Assembly (NCBI GenBank): GCA_038244815.1 | Contig: JBBRTB010000037.1 | Span: 1-34,277 of the forward strand | Reading direction: 5' to 3' | DNA length: 34,277 nucleotides | From: DASVHS01 sp038244815 | Lineage (GTDB): Bacteria; Acidobacteriota; Thermoanaerobaculia; Gp7-AA8 | In this document: positions 23,879 through 31,945 of the stretch, piece by piece | Numbering within the stretch: position 1 is the stretch's first letter | Layout of the letters: every line of letters starts with the position of its first letter | The notes under the pieces: model-generated | Databases searched by the model: none | Told to the model about the DNA's origin: nothing | What the model saw: the letters and a program-made list of their open reading frames with translations, nothing else | Made by a program: the position numbers and the translations under genes

Positions 23879-25573
23879 ATGAAGACTGCGTTCAGCGTTT
23901 TTCTGGCGATGGCCCTCTCGGTTTCCGCAATCGCGGCCACGAAGCAGCAACCCTTCAACGTCGTCGAAGCCACCATCCCCGAAATGCAGGCAGCGATGAA
24001 GTCGGGCCGCGTGACCTCTCACGAGCTGGTGATGCAGTACCTGGCGCGCATCGGCATGTACGAGGACCGGCTGAACGCCGCGATCTACGTCAACCCGAAT
24101 GCTCTGGCCGAGGCGGATCAGCTCGATCGCGAACGCGCGGCGGGCAAGGTGCGGGGACCGCTGCACGGGATTCCGATCGCGCTCAAAGACAACATGATGA
24201 CCACGAACATGCCCACGACCGGCGGCGCGCTGGCGTTCGACGGATACGTTCCGCCGTACGAGGCCACGGTCACGAAGAATCTGCGCGATGCCGGGGCGGT
24301 GATCATCGCCAAGACCGGCATGACCGAGCTGGCCAACTGGGTGGCCGGCGCGCCGGTGCCGATGCCCTCGAACTACAACGCGCTCCACGGTTACGGGATG
24401 AATCCGTACGATCCGCGGCGCGATCCCCGCGCCGACTCCTTCGACGGCAGGCCGGCCCTCTTCACCGGCGGCTCGAGCTCGGGCATCGGAACGAACGCAA
24501 ACTTCTGGGCCGCGAACATCGGAACGGAGACGTCCGGATCGATTCTCAGCCCGTCGAATCAGAACATGCTCGTGGGCATCAAGCCGACGGTGGGCCGCGT
24601 CAGCCGCTACGGCGTCATTCCCATCACCGCCGATCAGGACACCCCGGGACCGATGGCCAAGAGCGTCACCGACGCCGCCATCATTCTCGGCGCCCTGGAG
24701 CGGAACAACCCCGATCCGAACGATCCGGCCACGACGAACTGCGCCGCACCCGCCAACCACGATTACACCGTCTTTCTGAAAGCGGACGGACTCAAAGGTG
24801 CACGCATCGGGATTCCCCGGTCCTTCTACTACGACAAGTTCACGCCGCCGGGTGCGGAGAAACCGCGCGGCGGACTCAATCCCGATCAACTGAAAGTGAT
24901 GAACGACGCCATCGCCGTGCTCAAAGCGCAGGGCGCCGTCGTCGTCGACCCCGCCGACATCCCCAGCATCGTCGACAAGGATCCGAACAACAACCTCCTC
25001 GACTTCGGCATCTGCACGAGCATGGAGGATGTGAAGGAACGGAAGTGCTCGATCGACCTCGCCTACGGCATGGAGCGCGACTTCAACAAGTGGCTGGCGT
25101 CCCTCGGGCCGTCCGCGCCGGTGAAGAGCCTGCAGGCACTGCGCGAGTGGAACACGGATCATCAGAAAGCGGGCGCGATCAAGTACGGACAGTCTCTCCT
25201 CGACGTGTCTGACTATATGGACCTCGAGACGTTCAAGTCGCGCTACGAGGCGGACCGCGCCAAGGACATCCGGCTCGCCGGCACGCATGGCATCGACGAG
25301 GCCATGAAGACGAACAACCTCGATGCCATTCTCTTTCCTGACGGCTTCGGCGCGAACATCGCCGCTCGTCCGGGCTATCCGAGCGTCATCGTGCCGTTCG
25401 GAACGGTGCCGAACGCACCGACGCCGCCGTTCCCCGACAAGTTCGACGCCAAACCTTCACCGTATGGAGTGACGTTCACAGCGATGTCGTGCAGCGAGCC
25501 GGAGCTGATCAAGCTCGCCTACGCGTTCGAGCAGGCCACGAAGAAGCGAGTGCACCCGCCCCTCTTCCCCTGA
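23879..25573 (+). CDS. Amidase-signature family enzyme, secreted
   Basis: A 564-residue amidase with signal peptide MKTAFSVFLAMALSVSAIAA. The Ser-cisSer-Lys triad is present: Lys103 in GIPIALKDNM, the cis-serine in the FTGGSSSG loop (199-201) and the nucleophile Ser221 in GTETSGSI. Family segments include GAVIIAKTGMTELANW, GVIPITADQDTPGPMAKSV and the C-terminal IVPFG. The length fits the larger secreted members of the family. It hydrolyses a carbon-nitrogen amide bond, and the substrate is unknown. It is followed directly by 314 bases of repeats. Confidence 0.94.
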   Translation: MKTAFSVFLAMALSVSAIAATKQQPFNVVEATIPEMQAAMKSGRVTSHELVMQYLARIGMYEDRLNAAIYVNPNALAEADQLDRERAAGKVRGPLHGIPIALKDNMMTTNMPTTGGALAFDGYVPPYEATVTKNLRDAGAVIIAKTGMTELANWVAGAPVPMPSNYNALHGYGMNPYDPRRDPRADSFDGRPALFTGGSSSGIGTNANFWAANIGTETSGSILSPSNQNMLVGIKPTVGRVSRYGVIPITADQDTPGPMAKSVTDAAIILGALERNNPDPNDPATTNCAAPANHDYTVFLKADGLKGARIGIPRSFYYDKFTPPGAEKPRGGLNPDQLKVMNDAIAVLKAQGAVVVDPADIPSIVDKDPNNNLLDFGICTSMEDVKERKCSIDLAYGMERDFNKWLASLGPSAPVKSLQALREWNTDHQKAGAIKYGQSLLDVSDYMDLETFKSRYEADRAKDIRLAGTHGIDEAMKTNNLDAILFPDGFGANIAARPGYPSVIVPFGTVPNAPTPPFPDKFDAKPSPYGVTFTAMSCSEPELIKLAYAFEQATKKRVHPPLFP

Positions 25574-25668
25574 CGTCATTCCGAGCCGCAGGCCCCCGAC
25601 GTCATTCCGAGCCGGAGGACCCCGACGTCATTCCGAGCCGCAAAGACGGCGAGGAATCTGGGCGGAGG
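25572..25668 (+). repeat. Tandem 26-bp repeats and full copy of the 42-nt hairpin element
   Basis: Two 26-base units (25572-25597, 25598-25623) beginning GACGTCATTCCGAGCCG are followed by a third unit start. The third runs on into the complete 42-nt element at 25627-25668, which matches the minus-strand copy at 15770-15811 in 40 of 42 positions. The first unit overlaps the amidase stop codon. The two short units look like 5'-partial copies of the element. Confidence 0.75.
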
Positions 25669-25674
25669 GCGCCG

Positions 25675-25744
25675 CTCGGTGCTCGGTGCTCGGTGCTCGG
25701 TGCTCGGTGCTCGGTGCTCGGTGCTCGGTGCTCGGTGCTCGGTG
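25675..25744 (+). repeat. Ten perfect copies of heptamer CTCGGTG
   Basis: The sequence CTCGGTG is repeated ten times without a change. The array has no stop codon in any of the six frames. Related arrays lie at 15819-15833 (two copies) and 27521-27553 (4.7 copies), and one copy is at 25878-25886. This is a classic slippage-prone minisatellite. Confidence 0.9.
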
Positions 25745-25877
25745 AACAAGGTAACCGGTAACTGGTAACTGGCAACCCGGCAACCCAGCAACCCAGCGAC
25801 CCGGCAACCCAACCCGGCAACCAGCAACCCAACCCGGCGACCCGGCGACCCAGCGACCCAGCGACCCAGCGACCAAG
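25745..25877. repeat. Degenerate CAACCCGG/CGACCCAG array
   Basis: After GGTAACCGGTAACTGGTAACTGG the sequence is a run of 7-9-base units such as CAACCCGG, CAACCCAG, CGACCCGG and CGACCCAG. It ends with four near-identical CGACCCAG-like units. It fills the space up to the convergent histidine phosphatase gene. No gene is supported in 25574-25887. Confidence 0.8.
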
Positions 25878-25887
25878 GTGCTCGGCG

Positions 25888-26406
25888 CTACGGCGAGGGA
25901 GCGCCGTACTTCAACGAGATCAGCTTCGGCGCCGCACCGTCGGCCAGCGACACGACGTACAGGTTGTCGTACTCCGCATCCGGAATCACCGGCGGGCTGG
26001 CCACGCCGAGCTGGCTGATGACATCGGGTGTCGTATTCGAATGTCCGACCACGACGACCGTGTCGCCTTTGTGATCGCGAAGAATCGCGCTGGCGATGTC
26101 GCGTGCATACGCGTCGCCGGCGTCGACGACCCCCGGCTCGAGGTGATGCGCCGTGGCCAGGGGACCGGCCGTCTGCTCCGTGCGCAGGAACGGCGTCACA
26201 TAGATCGCGGCGATGCTCGTCCCCGCCAGCACGCGCGCCAGCTCGACCGCGCGCCGCATTCCGGCGGAACTGAGGGGCACGTCACCCGTCGTCCCGGCTT
26301 TCTCCGCGTGACGGACGAGAATGACCGTGGTGATCGACGACGTTGCAGCCGATGCAGCCGATACGGCAAGAAAAGCCACGAGCAGCGACACCGCAATCCT
26401 TTTCAT
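25888..26406 (-). CDS. Secreted histidine phosphatase (SixA/PGM-like)
   Basis: A 172-residue protein of the histidine phosphatase superfamily with a signal peptide (MKRIAVSLLVAFLAVSAASA). The phospho-accepting motif is VRHAEK (Arg32-His33) and the second catalytic His122 is in VVGHSNT. FLRTEQTA is the conserved mid-domain segment. It would remove phosphate from a small molecule outside the cytoplasm. It diverges from the serine hydrolase gene; 58 bases separate the starts. Confidence 0.9.
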   Translation of the reverse strand: MKRIAVSLLVAFLAVSAASAATSSITTVILVRHAEKAGTTGDVPLSSAGMRRAVELARVLAGTSIAAIYVTPFLRTEQTAGPLATAHHLEPGVVDAGDAYARDIASAILRDHKGDTVVVVGHSNTTPDVISQLGVASPPVIPDAEYDNLYVVSLADGAAPKLISLKYGAPSP

Positions 26407-26464
26407 GGCCCCAGCCTACCGCACGGAGACTAACGAACGGCACCGGATCAACGTCAGTAGCATC

Positions 26465-27577
26465 ATGCGTACGGCAATCGCTCTCCTGCTCTGCGCGGCG
26501 GTACCGATGATCGGGTCCGCGGCGGACGTCGATTTCGCAAAGCTGAAGACGATCGACGCGGCCGTCGCGCGTGGCGACTTCAAAAAGATCGGCAGCGTGA
26601 TCGTGGCCAGTCACGGCACGATCCTGTACGAAGAGTATTTCGACGGCGACGCCTCGACTCTGCGCGATACGCGGTCGGCCACGAAGACGATCACGAGCAT
26701 GCTCGCAGGCATCGCCATCGATCGCGGCGAGATTCCGGGCGTCGAGGGGCCCGTCTTCGCGTACTTCCCGGACAAGCATCCCGTCCGGAATCCCGATCCG
26801 CGCAAGGAGAAGATCACCATCGAGGATCTGCTCACTATGAGCTCGATTCTCGAATGCGATGACTGGAACAACTTCTCCCGGGGAAACGAGGAGCGGATGT
26901 ACCTCATCGAAGACTGGCTGCAGTTCGCGCTCGACCTCCCGGTTCGCGGAACTCCGCCCTGGGCGACCCGGCCGGAGGATTCGCCGCACGGACGTTCGTT
27001 CAGCTACTGCACCGCCGGCGCGTTCACCCTGGGACAGGTCATCGCCCGCGCCGCGAAGACGAAAGTGGAACTCTACGCCGAGGAGCATCTGTTCTCGCCG
27101 CTCCACATCGCACCGGTGCAATGGCAATTCGCACCGCTGGGACTGGCCCAGACAGGCGGCGGGCTTCGATTGCGCAGTCTCGACCTGCTGAAGCTCGCGC
27201 AGCTCTATCTCGATCGCGGCCGCTTCGAGGGGAAGCAGATCGTTTCCAGCGCCTGGGTCAAGAGATCGATCGAGCCGCACGCGCAGATCGACGACGAGAC
27301 AGAGTACGGTTACTTCTGGTGGTTGAAGACGTTCCGCTCAGGGCAGAAAAGCTGGCCGGCATTCTTCATGGCCGGCAACGGCGGCAACAAGATCGTCGCC
27401 TTCCCCGGTCTCGACCTGGCGGTGGTGATCACGAGCACGAACTTCAACACGCGTGGGATGCACGAGCAGACTGAGAAGCTGCTCACCGACTACATCCTAC
27501 CGGCTGTGGAGTTGATTCAACCGAGCACCGAGCACCGAGCACCGAGCACCGAGGCTATACTCGACCATCCCAAGGCC
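26465..27577 (+). CDS. Secreted serine hydrolase (beta-lactamase class C-like), open into the helicase gene
   Basis: The signal peptide MRTAIALLLCAAVPMIGSAA is followed by a beta-lactamase/penicillin-binding-protein-like domain. The SxxK motif is SATK (Ser71, Lys74), the Tyr motif is YCTAG (Tyr181), and the third motif region is AGNGGNKIVAFPGLDLAVVITS. The domain ends at about residue 345-350 (LLTDYILPAVE). No stop codon follows: the frame continues through a (CCGAGCA)n array, read as IQPSTEHRAPSTE, to the helicase start at 27578 and on to 31663. The real product is either a 371+ residue protein fused to the helicase, or this gene has lost its stop codon. A signal peptide on a helicase would be nonsensical, so decay or an assembly effect at the repeat is likely. 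Confidence 0.8.
27521..27553 (+). repeat. 4.7 copies of CCGAGCA heptamer inside an open frame
   Basis: The same heptamer as at 25675-25744, in the opposite orientation. It occupies the junction between the serine hydrolase and helicase coding regions and leaves the frame open. It is translated as PSTEHRAPSTE. Confidence 0.9.
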
Positions 27578-30500
27578 ATGTCCCTCCCCGATTTCCATCC
27601 CGTCGTGCAGCGCTGGTTTCGCGAGACTCTCGGCGAGCCGACCGTAGCGCAGTCTCGCGGCTGGAGATCGATCCGCGACAAGCGCCACACCCTGATCGCG
27701 GCGCCGACCGGATCGGGCAAGACGCTGGCCGCGTTTCTTACGGCGCTCGACGAGCTGTTCGTGGAAGGGCTGGAGGCTCCTCTGCCCGACGAAGTGCGCG
27801 TCGTCTACGTCTCGCCGCTCAAGGCACTGAGCGCCGACATCCACAAGAACCTCGCCGAGCCGCGGCGTGGAATTCATCGCATCGCCGCGGAGATGGGACT
27901 GGACGGGCCGCGCATCACCGCGGCCGTGCGCACCGGAGACACGACGCAGAGCGAGCGCGCGGCCATGCTGCGCAAGCCGCCGCACATCCTGGTCACCACA
28001 CCGGAGTCGCTCTACCTTCTGTTGACCGCAGAGCGCAGCCGCGAGCTCTTTCGCAACGCCCGCACGGTCATCGTCGACGAGATCCACGCCGTCATCGGCA
28101 CACGGCGCGGCGCGCATCTCGCGCTGACGCTCGAACGGTTGCAGCAGGTGGCGCGGCAGCCGCTGCTCCGGCTGGGCCTGTCGGCAACGCAGAAGCCGAT
28201 CGAGGAAGTGGCGAAGTACCTGGCCTCGACCGGCGAATGCGTCATCGTCGACGAAGGCCACCGCCGCACCATGGACCTGGGGCTGGAGATGCCGCGCTCG
28301 CCGCTGGAGTCGGTGATGTCCGCGGAGGTCTGGACCGAGTATTACGACCGGCTGACTGCGCTGATCGCCGGCCATCGCACCACGCTCGTCTTCGTGAACA
28401 CGCGCAGGATGGCCGAGCGGGTGGCGCGTTTTCTCAGCGACCGCCTCGGCGAAGGCGCGGTGACCGCGCATCACGGCAGCCTGTCGAAAGACAAACGGCT
28501 CGATGCGGAAATGCGCCTCAAGAACGGCCAACTGAAGGCGCTGGTGGCGACGGCGTCGCTCGAGCTGGGCATCGACATCGGCCACGTCGATCTCGTCTGT
28601 CAGATCGGCTCGCCGCATCGCATCGCCACGTTTCTCCAGCGCGTGGGGCGATCGGGACACACGGTCTCCGGTCTTCCCAAAGGGCGGCTCTTCCCCGTGT
28701 CGCGCGACGATCTCTTCGAATGCGCGGCGCTGCTCCGTGCCGTCAAACGCGGCGAGCTGGATCGGATCGTCGTTCACGACGCCCCGCTCGACGTGCTGGC
28801 ACAGCAGATCGTCGCGGAAACCGCCTGCCGCGATTACTCCGAGGATGAGCTGTTCGCGACGGTGCAGAAGGCGTGGCCCTACCGCGAGCTCAAACGCCAG
28901 GACTTCGACGCCACGTTGAAAATGGTCGCCGATGGATTCACGACGAAGCGCGGCCGCCGCGGCGCGCTCGTCCATCGCGACGAAGTGAACGCGCACGTAC
29001 GCGGCCGCCGTGGATCGCGGATGCTCGCCCTCACCTCCGGCGGCGCCATCCCGGAGATCGCCGACTATCGCGTGGTCCTCGAGCCCGACGACACGTTCAT
29101 CGGAACCCTCAACGAAGACTTCGCCATCGAGAGCGCGGCCGGCGACATCTTTCAGCTCGGCAACGCCTCGTGGCAGATCCTGCAGGTCACGAGCGGCACC
29201 GTACGCGTGGCCGACGCCAAAGGCGCCCCTCCCACGATCCCGTTCTGGCTCGGCGAAGCGCCGGCGCGCAGCGACGAGCTTTCGCGTGCGGTGAGCGATC
29301 TGCGCAAAGACATCGAGCAACACCTCGGCGGTGGGCCCGCGGGTGGTGGTTCCGAGGCCCCGGGCCCGAGGCCCGAGGCCTGGCTCGCGGCCGAAGCGAA
29401 CATCCCGATGGAAGCCGCCACCGACCTCATCGCCTACCTCGCCGACGCCGCCCGCGTCCTCGGCGCGCTGCCGACGCAGGAGAGGCTCGTCATCGAGCGC
29501 TTCTTCGACGAGTCCGGTGGCATGCAGCTCGTGCTGCACTCGCCGTTCGGAAGCAGGATCAATCGGGCCTGGGGACTGGCATTGCGCAAACGCTTCTGCC
29601 GCCAGTTCAACTTCGAGCTGCAGGCCGCGGCCACCGAAGACGCGCTCCTGCTCTCGCTCGGTCCGCAACATTCGTTTCCGCTCTCGGACGTGTTCCGCTA
29701 TCTGCATCCCGCCACAGCGCGCGACGTGCTCGTGCAGGCGTTTCTCGACGCCCCGGTCTGGCAGACGCGGTGGCGGTGGAACACGACGATCTCGCTGGCC
29801 ATCCCGCGCAGCCGCGGCGGAAAGAAGGTGCCGCCGCAACTGCAGCGCGCCATGGCGGACGACCTCATGGCGGCGGTCTTTCCGGACGCGGCGGCGTGTT
29901 TCGAGAACATCGGCGGCGACCGCGAGCTCCCCGATCATCCGCTCGTCAACCAGGCCGTGCGCGACTGCCTCGAAGAGGCCATGGACATGAACGGTCTGGC
30001 CTCGGTGCTCGAGCGCATTCATCGCGGCGACATCGAGTGCATCGCCCGTGACACCGCCGAGCCTTCGGCGCTCTCGCACGAGATCCTCAACGCTGCTCCC
30101 TACGCGTTTCTCGACGACGCGCCGCTGGAGGAGCGCCGCACGCAGGCGGTCTACGCGCGGCGGACGTCGAGCGACGACATGGGTGTGCTCGATCCGGCGG
30201 CGATCGAGCGCGTGCGCGATGAGGAGCGTCCCGACCCCCGCGACGCAGACGAACTGCACGACGCGCTTCTCACCGCCGGCTTTCTCACCGACGACGAAGT
30301 GTCGCTCGATCTCATCACGCCGCTGGTCAAAGCCAGACGCGCCGGACGTGCCGCCAACGTGTGGATCACGGCCGAACGGCTTCCCGAGCTACAGGCAGTT
30401 CACGACGTCGTCGCGGACTTCTCTGCCCCCCCTTCCCGGCAGCGCGAATGGTCGCGTGAAGAGGCAATCGTCGAGCTGCTGCGAGGACGTCTCACGCTGA

Positions 30501-31663
30501 CCGGTCCGGTCACGGCCATGGCTCTCGCGCAGTCGCTGTCCATCACCGCGGCCGACGCCGACGCGGCGTTGCTCAGGCTCGAATCGGAAGGGGCGGTTCT
30601 GCGCGGCACGTTCGAGAATCGCGGCGATCTTGAATGGTGCGACCGCCGCCTGCTGGCGCGCATCCATCGATACACGCTCAACCGGCTGCGCGCCGAGATC
30701 GAGCCGGTCACGGCCGCCGACTTCATGCGCTTCCTGCTGGCCTGGCAGCACGTCACGGAAAAGCTGAGCGGCGTGGACGGCCTGCGCGCCATCGTCCGCC
30801 AGCTCGACGGATTCGAAGTGGCGCCAAACGCCTGGGAGCGATCGATCCTGCCGTCGCGCATGGACCGCTACGACGAGGCGATGCTCGATGCGCTCTGTCT
30901 CGCCGGCGAAGTGGGATGGGCGCGGCTGTCGTCCGGAGTGGCCCTGTTCGTCAGAGACCACGCCGACGCCTGGCTCGGCGCGCCGCCGGCGCCTCCATCC
31001 GCGCTCTCCCAGAACGCGCAGGCGATCCTCGAAACGCTGCGCGCACGCGGCGCTTCGTTCTTCGACGCCAAAGACCGCGAAGCGCTCGACGAGCTCGTCG
31101 CCGCCGCTCTCATCACCTCGGATGGATTCATCGGCCGCCGATCGGCCGGGCGCTGGTCGCTCATCGACCCGGGCCAGAACGACGACGCGGTCGACGTGCA
31201 GGCGCGAACACTCCTGCTTCGTTACGGCGTCGTGTTCCGCCGGCTGGCCGCGCGCGAGTCGAACACCGCGCCGTGGCGCGAGCTGGCGCACGTCTACCGG
31301 CGGATGGAAGCGCGCGGCGAGATCCGCGGCGGCCGCTTCGTCACCGGCATGTCCGGCGAACAGTTCGCGCTGCCGGAGGCGGTGACGCGCCTTCGCGAGA
31401 TCCGGCGCGAGCCGCCGAACGGACGTCTCTCGATCATCAGCGCCGCCGATCCGCTCAACCTGACCGGCATCCTCACCGCGGGCGAACGCGTGCGCGGGAT
31501 TCTCTCCAGCCGCATCGCCTATCGCGACGGCATTCCGGTGTCGGTGATGGAGGGCGACTTCCTTCGACCGCTCGCGGAGTTGGAAGCGGCCAGCGCCATG
31601 GAAGTCGCCACCGCGCTCGCGGGACGGCGCGTTCCGGTCGCCAGCGGCTTCGTCGGCCGTTAA
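27578..31663 (+). CDS. lhr: Lhr-type large superfamily 2 helicase
   Basis: A 1361-residue helicase from MSLPDFHPVVQRWFRETLG, the usual N-terminus of the family. Walker A is APTGSGKT (Lys48). Motif II is DEIH (167-170) and motif III is SAT (202-204). The second RecA domain has VFVNTRRMAERVARFL, HHGSLSKDKR, ATASLELGIDIG and motif VI QRVGRSGH. The rest is the Lhr C-terminal part with winged-helix and DEAD/H-associated segments. Lhr proteins unwind RNA-DNA and DNA forks during repair. A Gly/Pro/Arg-rich stretch at about 584-602 (GGGPAGGGSEAPGPRPEAW), encoded by GAGGCC-type repeats, looks like a linker insert. There is only a weak AAGG before the ATG; upstream the frame is open into the serine hydrolase. 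It ends with a 4-base convergent overlap with the next gene. Confidence 0.94.
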   Translation: MSLPDFHPVVQRWFRETLGEPTVAQSRGWRSIRDKRHTLIAAPTGSGKTLAAFLTALDELFVEGLEAPLPDEVRVVYVSPLKALSADIHKNLAEPRRGIHRIAAEMGLDGPRITAAVRTGDTTQSERAAMLRKPPHILVTTPESLYLLLTAERSRELFRNARTVIVDEIHAVIGTRRGAHLALTLERLQQVARQPLLRLGLSATQKPIEEVAKYLASTGECVIVDEGHRRTMDLGLEMPRSPLESVMSAEVWTEYYDRLTALIAGHRTTLVFVNTRRMAERVARFLSDRLGEGAVTAHHGSLSKDKRLDAEMRLKNGQLKALVATASLELGIDIGHVDLVCQIGSPHRIATFLQRVGRSGHTVSGLPKGRLFPVSRDDLFECAALLRAVKRGELDRIVVHDAPLDVLAQQIVAETACRDYSEDELFATVQKAWPYRELKRQDFDATLKMVADGFTTKRGRRGALVHRDEVNAHVRGRRGSRMLALTSGGAIPEIADYRVVLEPDDTFIGTLNEDFAIESAAGDIFQLGNASWQILQVTSGTVRVADAKGAPPTIPFWLGEAPARSDELSRAVSDLRKDIEQHLGGGPAGGGSEAPGPRPEAWLAAEANIPMEAATDLIAYLADAARVLGALPTQERLVIERFFDESGGMQLVLHSPFGSRINRAWGLALRKRFCRQFNFELQAAATEDALLLSLGPQHSFPLSDVFRYLHPATARDVLVQAFLDAPVWQTRWRWNTTISLAIPRSRGGKKVPPQLQRAMADDLMAAVFPDAAACFENIGGDRELPDHPLVNQAVRDCLEEAMDMNGLASVLERIHRGDIECIARDTAEPSALSHEILNAAPYAFLDDAPLEERRTQAVYARRTSSDDMGVLDPAAIERVRDEERPDPRDADELHDALLTAGFLTDDEVSLDLITPLVKARRAGRAANVWITAERLPELQAVHDVVADFSAPPSRQREWSREEAIVELLRGRLTLTGPVTAMALAQSLSITAADADAALLRLESEGAVLRGTFENRGDLEWCDRRLLARIHRYTLNRLRAEIEPVTAADFMRFLLAWQHVTEKLSGVDGLRAIVRQLDGFEVAPNAWERSILPSRMDRYDEAMLDALCLAGEVGWARLSSGVALFVRDHADAWLGAPPAPPSALSQNAQAILETLRARGASFFDAKDREALDELVAAALITSDGFIGRRSAGRWSLIDPGQNDDAVDVQARTLLLRYGVVFRRLAARESNTAPWRELAHVYRRMEARGEIRGGRFVTGMSGEQFALPEAVTRLREIRREPPNGRLSIISAADPLNLTGILTAGERVRGILSSRIAYRDGIPVSVMEGDFLRPLAELEAASAMEVATALAGRRVPVASGFVGR

Positions 31664-31875
31664 CGGCGAGATCGTCCGACGATCATCAACACCACGCCGC
31701 CGGCGATGATCACCGCGCCTACGCCGGGATTCAGGCGCTCGCTCGTTGTGGTCTCCACGCCGAGGGACACCGATCCGGCCTGGATGCCGTGACGGGCGCG
31801 GTGCGGAATCGGGACGAACAGGAGAACCAGTCCGACGATGATCAGGATCAGCCCGACAGCCATCAGCATTCGCAT
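31660..31875 (-). CDS. Small membrane protein, two helices, 71 aa
   Basis: The protein is MRMLMAVGLILIIVGLVLLF (helix 1), then a polar loop (about 22-50), then GVGAVIIAGGVVLMIVG (helix 2) and a basic end SRR. It resembles the small two-helix proteins of the DUF3185 style that follow many bacterial genes, but I cannot assign a family with certainty. The stop codon overlaps the helicase stop by 4 bases on the opposite strand. No ribosome site is obvious. Confidence 0.7.
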   Translation of the reverse strand: MRMLMAVGLILIIVGLVLLFVPIPHRARHGIQAGSVSLGVETTTSERLNPGVGAVIIAGGVVLMIVGRSRR

Positions 31876-31945
31876 CGCACGATTGTAGAACGGCGAGCAA
31901 GGCGGTTGAAGACTTCGTGGATTTCTGTTCTCCAGGCCCGGAGGC

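Noticed and set aside
25675..25744. CRISPR array
   Set aside because: Repeats are 7 bp without spacers and no cas gene is present.
25576..25876. Several 76-90-codon frames across the repeat island
   Set aside because: They are translations of simple repeats (such as PSTEHRA and GARCSVL units), open only because the units lack stop codons.
27497..30259. 920-codon open frame on the minus strand opposite the Lhr helicase
   Set aside because: Antisense shadow of a gene with all helicase motifs; the composition is typical of reverse-frame translation.
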